In this document: one piece after another, positions 51,866 through 64,000 of the stretch
Layout of the letters: the number at the start of each line of letters is the position of its first letter
Position numbering within the stretch: the stretch's first letter is position 1
NCBI RefSeq assembly: GCF_005484945.1
Contig: NZ_CP034035.1
Span: forward strand, 3,658,001-3,722,000
Reading direction: 5' to 3'
Origin: Brenneria rubrifaciens
GTDB lineage: Bacteria; Pseudomonadota; Gammaproteobacteria; Enterobacterales; Enterobacteriaceae
Length of the DNA: 64,000 nucleotides
The notes under the pieces: generated by a model
The model's input: the letters and a program-made list of their open reading frames with translations, nothing else
Told to the model about the DNA's origin: nothing
Database searches by the model: none
Position numbers and translations under genes: made by a program

Positions 51866-51899
51866 CTATCAGAATCTCATGAGGGAATCGTTATACCCC

Positions 51900-51971
51900 C
51901 GCTGACCACCGCTTTGGCGTTTTTCCAGTATCAGTGTTTCGATTCGTTTGCCGGTAATCCACCGTTATATT
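51900..51971 (-). pseudogene. IS3-family OrfB, 3' stub
   Basis: Read on the minus strand it encodes YNGGLPANES, then a stop, YWKNAKAVVS, the C-terminal end of an OrfB like that next door. It is a diverged remnant, cut at 51971 by the intact IS3-family element. Confidence 0.75.
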
Positions 51972-51979
51972 TGAAGTGG

Positions 51980-53148
<1,169 letters not shown>

Positions 53149-53220
53149 TGGAGCACCTGTGTTGTTCTGAGGTGAGCATATCACCTCTGTTCAGGTGGCC
53201 AAATTCAGTGTGCCACTTCA

Positions 53221-53342
53221 TAATCAGCTATAACACCAGGATGCTTATCGACGTTAACCGTACGAATTTTATTACCGTTATGAGCTATAACGCAGATGCT
53301 TGTTTTCTTTTGAGAAACATCAAGTCCAATGAAGGTTGTCAT
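53221..53342 (-). pseudogene. IS110-family transposase, 5' fragment
   Basis: Encodes MTTFIGLDVSQKKTSICVIA and about 20 more residues before being cut by the IS3-family element at 53220. The first catalytic Asp of the DEDD domain (GLDVSQ) is present. It is not the same IS110-type element as at 2303-3637. Confidence 0.8.
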
Positions 53343-53392
53343 GGCGGCCACCTCAGATATCACATGCCGGGATCATTTTAAGATTACAGCAT

Positions 53393-53892
53393 GTGATTAT
53401 CACGCCAGCCTTCCCGCCTGAGCATCACGTGTACCCTGTGGTAACCGTAATGCACCCGGGTTTCGGTGATCTCCCGAATGCGCAAGCGCAGCGCGCTATC
53501 GTCTGCGGCCACAGAACGATAGCGGAATGAGCTGCGACTGACGCGTAGCGCAAAGCAAACCTGCCTCTCGCTGGCTCCGTAACGGGCCTGCAAATCCCTG
53601 ACCCATTCGCGCAGACGTGCCAGCGTCAGATCTTTTTTGCCAACACGTCCTGTAGCATGGCTTTATCGAGGCTCAGGTCGGCAACCAGCTTCTTCAGCCT
53701 GAGATTCTCTTCTTCCAACTGCCGCATGTGTTTCAGTTCTGAAGGGGAGATCCCGCCGTATTTCTTACGCCACGTGTAAAAAGTGGCATCGGAGATACCC
53801 AGCTTGCGGCAGACGTCCGGCACTGATGTACCCAGTTCAGCCTGCTTAAGGGCAAAAACAATCTGTTCTTCAGTGAATCGTGACTTTTTCAT
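53393..53892 (-). pseudogene. IS3-family (IS407-group) element, OrfA plus truncated OrfB
   Basis: OrfA starts at 53892 (MKKSRFTEEQIVFALKQAEL), is about 88 residues and ends near 53626 in AMLQDVLAKKI; it looks complete. An AAAAAAG slip site lies at 53632-53638. OrfB begins there (LTLARLREWVRDLQARYGAS) and is cut off after REGWRDNH near 53393, long before the catalytic DDE residues. The element cannot transpose. Confidence 0.85.
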
Positions 53893-53984
53893 CGGCACAG
53901 CCTCCGTTCAGGGGAGTGTTTATCATGCCGGAATTCTGTTTCTGAATGGAGCAGGATTTTGGGTCAGGGTCAGTGTCAGTGTCA

Positions 53985-54068
53985 GTGTCTTTCCCTGTCG
54001 TTCGTCCCGTAATTGTCTGACCCATCGGGTCATTGTTGAAAGGCCAGCATCCATAGCTTTTGCAGCTT
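53985..54068 (-). pseudogene. IS3-family OrfA fragment
   Basis: Minus strand encodes [27 protein letters not shown], nearly the same as part of the OrfA at 52846-53148. It is the last remnant of the cluster and stops just before birA. A short tcagtg microrepeat lies beside it (53966-53986). Confidence 0.85.
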
Positions 54069-54075
54069 CACTTGT

Positions 54076-55035
54076 TTAAACACCACGCAACGTAATCTCA
54101 CCACCAAGATAAGGTGTTAACACGCCCCCACTTTCCAGCAACAGAGCACCTTGCCGATCAATACCTCTGTCAACACCATATATTTCTCGATTACCAATGA
54201 TCAATTTGATGGGGCGATTGAAATAATTATCCAGTGTCTCCCACCTGGAGATAAAAAACTCTAGCCCACGCTGTTCAAAAGTCGCAAGTGCCGAGCGAAG
54301 TTCTGAAATCAAGCTTGATGCCAATGCATTACGATCTATTGTAATTCCAGCTTCCTGCAAATTTATCCATCCTTGATTAATTACGTCATTTACCGGGTCA
54401 CGCATTCGTAGATTAATGCCTGCACCAATAACTAGATGTGCAGCATCCCCGGTTTTTCCCGTCAGCTCTACAAGAATACCTGCCAGTTTTCTATCATTTA
54501 AATACAAGTCATTAGGCCACTTTACCCGAACGCCTTCTGCTCCCAGTTTATGTAATACTTCTGCCATCACCATGCCAATGACCAAGCTTACACCTACCGC
54601 TGCCGCAGGCCCTTGTTCCAAGCGCCAATATAAAGAAAAATATAAATTAGCCCCAAAAGGAGAATACCATTGTCTACCTCTCCTACCTCGCCCGGATTGC
54701 TGATATTCAGCGATACAAGCATCTCCTGAGGACAGTGAGTTTAACCTATCTAAAATGTATTGATTTGTCGAATCAATGACCGGCAAAACCGTGATACCGC
54801 CTTCGGGTAAAACACTTCGAATTTTTTTCTCGTCCAATAATTGCATCGGCGCAGTTAAACAATATCCTTTTCCGGTTATGGTAAAAACATCGATTCCCCA
54901 ATCCCGGATCGTCTGGATATGTTTATTGATCGCTGCCCGACTCATTCCCATCATTTCACCCAAGAGCTCACCTGAGTAAAACTCACCATTCGATAGGACC
55001 TGAATGAGTTTGAGAGGAACTTTAATATCTCTCAT
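54076..55035 (-). CDS. birA: Biotin–protein ligase / biotin operon repressor BirA
   Basis: BirA attaches biotin to the AccB subunit of acetyl-CoA carboxylase and, as biotinyl-AMP-bound dimer, represses the bio operon. The 319 residues comprise an N-terminal winged helix ([20 protein letters not shown]), the catalytic domain with the biotinyl-AMP loop [20 protein letters not shown] near 115 and [20 protein letters not shown], and an SH3-like C-terminal part. It overlaps the murB stop by 4 bases. The ending (ITLRGV) differs from E. coli in the last few residues, next to the IS junction at 54070, so the tail may have been trimmed by IS insertion. Confidence 0.96.
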   Translation of the reverse strand: MRDIKVPLKLIQVLSNGEFYSGELLGEMMGMSRAAINKHIQTIRDWGIDVFTITGKGYCLTAPMQLLDEKKIRSVLPEGGITVLPVIDSTNQYILDRLNSLSSGDACIAEYQQSGRGRRGRQWYSPFGANLYFSLYWRLEQGPAAAVGVSLVIGMVMAEVLHKLGAEGVRVKWPNDLYLNDRKLAGILVELTGKTGDAAHLVIGAGINLRMRDPVNDVINQGWINLQEAGITIDRNALASSLISELRSALATFEQRGLEFFISRWETLDNYFNRPIKLIIGNREIYGVDRGIDRQGALLLESGGVLTPYLGGEITLRGV

Positions 55036-56069
55036 AACAATACCTCAACGGCATTTACCTCTCCATGTGCAGCAACAAAACGCACTTCAGGCTCAAGCCA
55101 GACATTGAATTTACTGGCGACCTGATAGCGAACATGGCGTGCTAAATCAACAATATCTGCACTTATCGCATTGTCTTTATTTATCAGTACCAATGCCTGC
55201 TGGCTGTGAACCGCAGCGCCACCGATTTGAAAACCTTTTAAATGGCATTGTTCGATCAGCCAACCTGCTGCAAGTTTTACCTTCCCTTCCGGCTGCGGAT
55301 AGTGAGGTGCATTTGGGTATTTTTTTAAAATAAGTTCAGCATGCTGTTGTGTAACAACAGGGTTCTTAAAGAAACTACCGGCATTACCTGTAATTGCTGG
55401 ATCAGGAAGTTTGCTACGCCTCATGTGGCATACTGAATCAAAGATTTGTTGTGGTGTAACCGTGGCAGGATCTAGTTTCGTCAAACCACCATAGCTTAAT
55501 ATTGGATGCCAATCTTTCCTCAGATAAAAACCTACCGCAGTGATAGCAAATCCATTACGATATTGATGCTTGAATATGCTTTCACGATAAGCAAACCGAC
55601 AATCGGCGGCATCTAGACGCTGTACTGTTCCTTTGGAAAGATCCAATAGATCAACATATTCACATACATGCTGAAGTTCTTTACCGTAAGCGCCAATATT
55701 CTGAATCGGCGCGGACCCCACGCAGCCGGGAATTAACGCCAGATTCTCAAGCCCAGCAATGCCTCGTTTAAGCGTATATTCAACTAAATAATGCCAATTT
55801 TCGCCAGCGCCAACGCAGAGATGCCAGCCCTCGCGATCCTCGGTTACCACAATACCTTTAAGACGATTAAGCAAAACTGTACCGGCAAAGTCTTCCAAAA
55901 AAAGGACATTACTCCCTTCACCCAGCAATAAGACTGGCTTATGCGATGAAATAGCTGATTGCCATCCATTGATTAACAACGCCTGTGTATCAGCCACAAT
56001 GATAGATGACGTAGATACCGATAATGAAAAGGAATTATAAGGTTTTAGTGATATGACATCATTCGCCAT
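55032..56069 (-). CDS. murB: UDP-N-acetylenolpyruvoylglucosamine reductase
   Basis: MurB reduces UDP-GlcNAc-enolpyruvate to UDP-MurNAc with NADPH and FAD in peptidoglycan synthesis. I chose the ATG at 56069 ([16 protein letters not shown]), giving 345 residues, close to E. coli (342); in-frame starts at 56078, 56084 and 56144 are possible and none has a good ribosome-binding site. FAD-binding features are [13 protein letters not shown] and [20 protein letters not shown]. The catalytic Ser is in [12 protein letters not shown], and a Glu in the C-terminal LEPEVRF. It is upstream of and overlaps birA. Confidence 0.95.
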   Translation of the reverse strand: MANDVISLKPYNSFSLSVSTSSIIVADTQALLINGWQSAISSHKPVLLLGEGSNVLFLEDFAGTVLLNRLKGIVVTEDREGWHLCVGAGENWHYLVEYTLKRGIAGLENLALIPGCVGSAPIQNIGAYGKELQHVCEYVDLLDLSKGTVQRLDAADCRFAYRESIFKHQYRNGFAITAVGFYLRKDWHPILSYGGLTKLDPATVTPQQIFDSVCHMRRSKLPDPAITGNAGSFFKNPVVTQQHAELILKKYPNAPHYPQPEGKVKLAAGWLIEQCHLKGFQIGGAAVHSQQALVLINKDNAISADIVDLARHVRYQVASKFNVWLEPEVRFVAAHGEVNAVEVLL

Positions 56070-56258
56070 CGCATTCATACTCATTGGTTTAGATACGTCA
56101 TAGTTTATCCGATCCGAGTCGGATATCAGCGTTGTTTTATACATGCTGTTGCTACGAGTGGACAGCTAAAAGGCAAATTCCGTTTCATTGGCAATGGTTA
56201 TTACAGACAAAACAAGGCAACGTTCGCTTCCAGAAGCACTTCTCATAACCGGCCCCAA

Positions 56259-56290
56259 CGCAAAAAGCCCCATGCTTTCGCATGAGGCCT
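56259..56290 (-). terminator. rRNA operon terminator (rrnB-position copy)
   Basis: Minus strand: ggcctcatgcgaaagcatgg followed by ggctttttgcg; a stable stem with a GAAA loop then five T. It differs entirely from the terminator of the other rRNA operon. Confidence 0.9.
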
Positions 56291-56303
56291 TCTGTTTTAT
56301 TTG

Positions 56304-56423
56304 ATGCCTGGCAGTTCCCTACTCTCACATGGGGAGACCCCACACTACCATCGGCGCTACGGCGTTTCACTGCTGAGTTCGGCATGGGGTCAGGTGGGAC
56401 CACCGCGCTATCGCCGCCAGGCA
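56304..56423 (-). rRNA. 5S ribosomal RNA, second copy
   Basis: 120 nt, identical to the copy at 4712-4831 and offset by exactly 51,592 bases. No tRNA follows it. Confidence 0.97.
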
Positions 56424-56532
56424 AATTCTTTTCCGTCCCGACCGTCATGCGCCTTTCCTCTCGCACAACCACCGGAACCTATCACGGAACAAGCTGACTA
56501 TCTCTTCTCTCTCAAAACACCTTCGGCGTTGT

Positions 56533-59438
<2,906 letters not shown>

Positions 59439-59683
59439 TCACAACCCGAAGGTGTCTTTGATTCTTCAAAGCCTCTTCGCGCCGTGATTATTGAGAGACT
59501 CTGATGCGACCGCCTTTTTATCGCTAAAGACTCATGCCGCCGCATCGTTTCAATTTTCAGCTTGTTCCAGATTGTTAAAGAGCAATATCGCAAACCCTGA
59601 CTATCGCTAGTCAGTTTTAAGATAAAAGATAAGCATGAACACTTACTGAAGACCCCCGCTTTCACCGGAATGGTCGGATGCGC

Positions 59684-59759
59684 TGGCGTCCCCTAGGGGA
59701 TTCGAACCCCTGTTACCGCCGTGAAAGGGCGGTGTCCTGGGCCTCTAGACGAAGGGGAC
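59684..59759 (-). tRNA. tRNA-Glu (TTC), second copy
   Basis: 76 nt, identical to the spacer tRNA of the first operon. Confidence 0.97.
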
Positions 59760-59843
59760 ACGACACCGTACTTTGTTGACGCTTTTGCTCGTTATTTTCA
59801 TCAGACAATCTGTGTGAGCACTTCACTCAATCCGCTCTGCTGG

Positions 59844-61385
<1,542 letters not shown>

Positions 61386-61576
61386 AAGAATGGTTTGATT
61401 CGCTAAGTGAATAGCTTTGCTCAAAGAATCAATAACTGTTTATTCGTAATGAATTTACTGTCAGTCACTCTTCAAGACTTGGTATATCTTTGAGATACGG
61501 TCTTGTGAGTGCCCACACAGATTGTCTGATTAAATTGTTAAAGAGCGGTGCCGCATTATCCTGCGGCGCGGGCCGC

Positions 61577-61703
61577 ATAATCTACGCGGTTCCGCTGTAA
61601 AGTCAAGCGATTGATGCCCGACTTCATGCTGCCCTCACAACCGCGTTGCCGCCGTTCCCGGGTCAGTGGAGGCGCATTATAGGGACTTCACGGCGGCTTA
61701 CAA
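61577..61703 (-). promoter_or_regulatory. rRNA promoters P1 and P2 (rrnB-position copy)
   Basis: P2 lies at 61577-61606, as in the first operon. P1 is TTGTAA (61698-61703), 16 bases, TATAAT (61676-61681). The core of the -10 and discriminator is shared with the other operon, but sequence upstream of about 61688, including the -35, is different. A variable patch lies at about 61624-61640. Confidence 0.8.
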
Positions 61704-61754
61704 GCGCTAAATGCGAAAAAACTGTCGATCGCCTACAATTTACCCATTAGCGTA

Positions 61755-62612
61755 TTAAAGTGGCAATCTTTCTAACGAAAAGAAGCCATAACGCTGCAAC
61801 ACTGGCCATAGGGTGGCAACTTTAGGTGTAATCGCCAGGCAATAAACCAGATTTTTTTCTGTTGAGAGTGCGGGACGTCTAAGATTAGCGACCAGCCACG
61901 CGGTTCTTCTAGCGATTGCCGAACCTGAATCCACCAGCCGCGTCCCATCGGGTAACGCCATTTGCAATTCTTCTGCCAGTAATGGGAAATGTGTACATCC
62001 AAGCACAACCGTATCCGGTGGCTCAGGTAAACGTAGCCAGGGGCGCAAAAGATTTTGCAAATCGGCAATTGAGATAGTCTCCCCCTGCAATTTTGCTTCC
62101 GCCAATTCAACCAGCTCTGATGAGCCGAGTGATAATATCTGGCAATCATGCGCAAAACGGGCGATAAGTTCGTGCGTATAAGGACGCTGCACCGTCGCAC
62201 GGGTCGCCAGCAGGCCAACAATGCCATTACGCGTCAGTTTCGCCGCCGGTTTAACCGCAGGAACCACACCCACTACAGGGAAAGTAAAACGCTCACGCAA
62301 GGCGGGAAGAGAAATGGTACTGGCGGTGTTACAGGCAATCACAACCAATGCCAGTTGATGACGCTGCTGAATGGCAGTAACGATCTCGACAACACGTTCG
62401 ACAATAAACTGTCTTGGCTTTTCACCGTAGGGAAACGCTTCATTATCGAATGCATAAATATAATGGAGATCCGGCAAAAGTTGCCGGATCTCATCATAAA
62501 CAGACAACCCGCCCACGCCGGAGTCAAACACCAGAACCGTAGGTCGGGATAGCAGATCAGAAGGTATAGCTTCCGGTGAGATAGTATTCTCGCCCTGCCG
62601 TTCGGTAGCCAT
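61755..62612 (-). CDS. murI: Glutamate racemase
   Basis: MurI makes D-glutamate for peptidoglycan. The ATG at 62612 (MATERQGENTISPEAIPSDL) matches the E. coli N-terminus and gives 285 residues, equal to E. coli; a start at 62657 would add 15. Catalytic Cys residues lie in VVIACNTASTISLPALRE and TVVLGCTHFPLLAEEL, with Asp in VFDSGVGGLS. The N-terminal tail is the UDP-MurNAc-Ala activator region of enterobacterial MurI. It overlaps the end of btuB by 56 bases, as in E. coli, so the two are coupled. Confidence 0.96.
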   Translation of the reverse strand: MATERQGENTISPEAIPSDLLSRPTVLVFDSGVGGLSVYDEIRQLLPDLHYIYAFDNEAFPYGEKPRQFIVERVVEIVTAIQQRHQLALVVIACNTASTISLPALRERFTFPVVGVVPAVKPAAKLTRNGIVGLLATRATVQRPYTHELIARFAHDCQILSLGSSELVELAEAKLQGETISIADLQNLLRPWLRLPEPPDTVVLGCTHFPLLAEELQMALPDGTRLVDSGSAIARRTAWLVANLRRPALSTEKNLVYCLAITPKVATLWPVLQRYGFFSLERLPL

Positions 62613-64000
62613 ATGCCGTCTCGTACTCTTTATCAAACAGGTTGGCAATTCTACCACGAACCGTTAGTTGAGAGGTTATCGGATATGACGCGGCGAAATC
62701 GACCGTGCTGTAGCTTGGGAGGCGACGTTGATGAGAGTTAAACAGATTTGGGCTGTTATCGTATCGTTTACCGTTGTACTGATAAGCGATATTTATATCG
62801 ACATCAAACATAGTCCAGTCAATCTGATAAGAAGCTTTTTGCTTGGATCGACGTGACAACACGCTATTATCCGAATCCCGTCTTGGGTTCAGGTATTCTA
62901 ATATTAAACGATGACTAAATATCCCTGTATCAATGTAACCCGTCCACTCAATGCCTTTCAGGGTTGCTTTATCCGTATTGAAATACTTGTTAGTCGTAAA
63001 ATCGTAATCTATAAGGTTATCAATTTTGTTGCGATAAGCGGATAAACGCCATGATAGCGGTCCCGTGAGGCCTTCCAGCCCGGCTTCCCATTGGGATGAC
63101 TCTTCTGCTTTAATATCTTCATTACCCCAAGTACCGTATATCTGACCGAATGCGGGGGCACGAAACGCAGTACCATAAGACACAATGAAACGATAGTCCG
63201 GCATAAACGCCCAACCCGCGGCGGCCTGCCAAGTATTATGCCGATCGTATTGGCTACTCTCGTCTGTACGTATAGCCCCTTCTAACGTCACTTGCTCAAA
63301 ATACTGCTGTTGGGCGGTAATATAAAGCCCCGTATTATCGCGCGTATGTCCTTGATTACTCGTACCCGGTTTGTTTTCTTCTCTACGCCAATCAACGCCA
63401 GCACTGACCGAACCATTTAGAATCTGTAGCGTATTGCCCCACAATAAACTTTGTTGCGTAACTTCATTTAACGAGTAGCCGGGAACATAATTACCTCTGG
63501 CAGATTCAAAATTATAATCTTTGTACGTCTGGTAGCTTCCAATAAGCTGCGATGCAAAATCGCTATGCTGGAATCGTAGACCGCCATCAAAATTTCGGCT
63601 GTATAACTGTCGCTCATCGCTGGAGTCCGCAACAACCTGATCATAATCGGTTTTATTACCGTAACCATACAAACGCGCAAAACCCGAAAATGAATCGCTG
63701 AATCTCTGTTCTACGCTTCCCCAAAGGGCCTTACTACGAAAACCGTCATTATCGTTATCGGCTGGAACGGATGATGCAGAGTACACATTAAAACCCCGCA
63801 TCTCTTCAAAAGAGCCCGCTAAACTTAGCGCAGTATTATCACCAATATGCTGTCGTATGCTGCCATCATAGAGTTGATATTTATTTGAGCCAACGCCAGC
63901 CTCTAGTTTTCCGCCGTCAGTTCCTTTCCGAGTAATGATATTTATCACTCCGCCGATGGCCTCCGGGCCGTAAACGGCTGAGCGAGGTCCCCGGATATAC
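62557..64000 (-). CDS. btuB: Vitamin B12 outer-membrane receptor BtuB (3' part)
   Basis: The gene runs off the right edge; about 480 C-terminal residues are visible. The frame continues to base 64000 as YIRGPRSAVYGPEAIGGVIN, the plug-domain segment of a TonB-dependent receptor. The rest is the 22-strand barrel, ending RTAGREYYLTGSYTF with the terminal Phe needed for outer-membrane assembly. BtuB takes up cobalamin with TonB energy. The plug N-terminus, TonB box, signal peptide and any cobalamin riboswitch are outside the window. Identity is supported by the murI overlap and gene order. Confidence 0.95.
   Translation of the reverse strand, partial: YIRGPRSAVYGPEAIGGVINIITRKGTDGGKLEAGVGSNKYQLYDGSIRQHIGDNTALSLAGSFEEMRGFNVYSASSVPADNDNDGFRSKALWGSVEQRFSDSFSGFARLYGYGNKTDYDQVVADSSDERQLYSRNFDGGLRFQHSDFASQLIGSYQTYKDYNFESARGNYVPGYSLNEVTQQSLLWGNTLQILNGSVSAGVDWRREENKPGTSNQGHTRDNTGLYITAQQQYFEQVTLEGAIRTDESSQYDRHNTWQAAAGWAFMPDYRFIVSYGTAFRAPAFGQIYGTWGNEDIKAEESSQWEAGLEGLTGPLSWRLSAYRNKIDNLIDYDFTTNKYFNTDKATLKGIEWTGYIDTGIFSHRLILEYLNPRRDSDNSVLSRRSKQKASYQIDWTMFDVDINIAYQYNGKRYDNSPNLFNSHQRRLPSYSTVDFAASYPITSQLTVRGRIANLFDKEYETAYGYRTAGREYYLTGSYTF

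Noticed and set aside
53966..53986. tcagtg microrepeat considered as a tandem repeat locus
   Set aside because: Only three or four imperfect units at an IS junction; probably a repair scar.

Overview
The window is chromosomal DNA of an enterobacterium. Gene order follows the Escherichia coli btuB–murI–rrnB–murB–birA–coaA–tRNA–tufB–secE–nusG–rplKAJL–rpoBC–(thi operon)–rsd–nudC–hemE–nfi–yjaG–hupA–yjaH–purD–purH–rrnE block, read here in the opposite direction. Core proteins closely resemble their E. coli counterparts. A very large plant-pathogen-type SKWP-repeat effector and a candidate HrpL promoter suggest a plant-associated member of the Pectobacteriaceae or a neighbouring group (Brenneria, Lonsdalea, Pectobacterium and Dickeya are the obvious candidates). 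The genus is an inference.

Layout. Positions 1-4500 are a graveyard of mobile DNA: a phage-type integrase remnant, a deleted IS51-group element with an inverted duplication of its own end, an IS3-family fragment, a frameshifted IS110/IS1111-type element and a decapitated IS4-family transposase. Positions 4506-10111 hold a complete rRNA operon on the minus strand (16S, tRNA-Glu, 23S, 5S, tRNA-Asp) in the rrnE position. Positions 10229-18391 carry purHD, the yjaH/hupA/yjaG/nfi/hemE/nudC series and rsd. Positions 18459-24262 are the TPP-riboswitch-controlled thiCEFSGH operon. Positions 24263-35600 are an accessory block between the converging thi and rpoBC operons: a YjiR-like MocR regulator, a YjiS-like DUF1127 protein, a 2444-residue SKWP effector and an MHS-type transporter. 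Positions 35612-49901 are the transcription/translation core (rpoC, rpoB, rplLJAK, nusG, secE, tufB and four tRNAs). Positions 50176-56069 hold a decayed acetyltransferase, coaA, a nest of IS remnants, birA and murB. Positions 56259-61703 are a second, almost identical rRNA operon in the rrnB position. murI and the 3' part of btuB follow.

How it fits together. Most genes are housekeeping: purine, thiamine, haem, biotin, CoA and peptidoglycan precursor metabolism, plus the RNA polymerase and ribosome genes. The striking part is the effector. It has an acid-free, serine-rich N-terminus, about 15 SKWP repeats of roughly 42 residues, a central region with a DxDGD motif, and two C-terminal modules that look like RelA/SpoT-type nucleotidyltransferase domains. 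Upstream is a candidate hrp box. The gene has no type III secretion genes near it, so if secreted it must depend on an apparatus encoded elsewhere.
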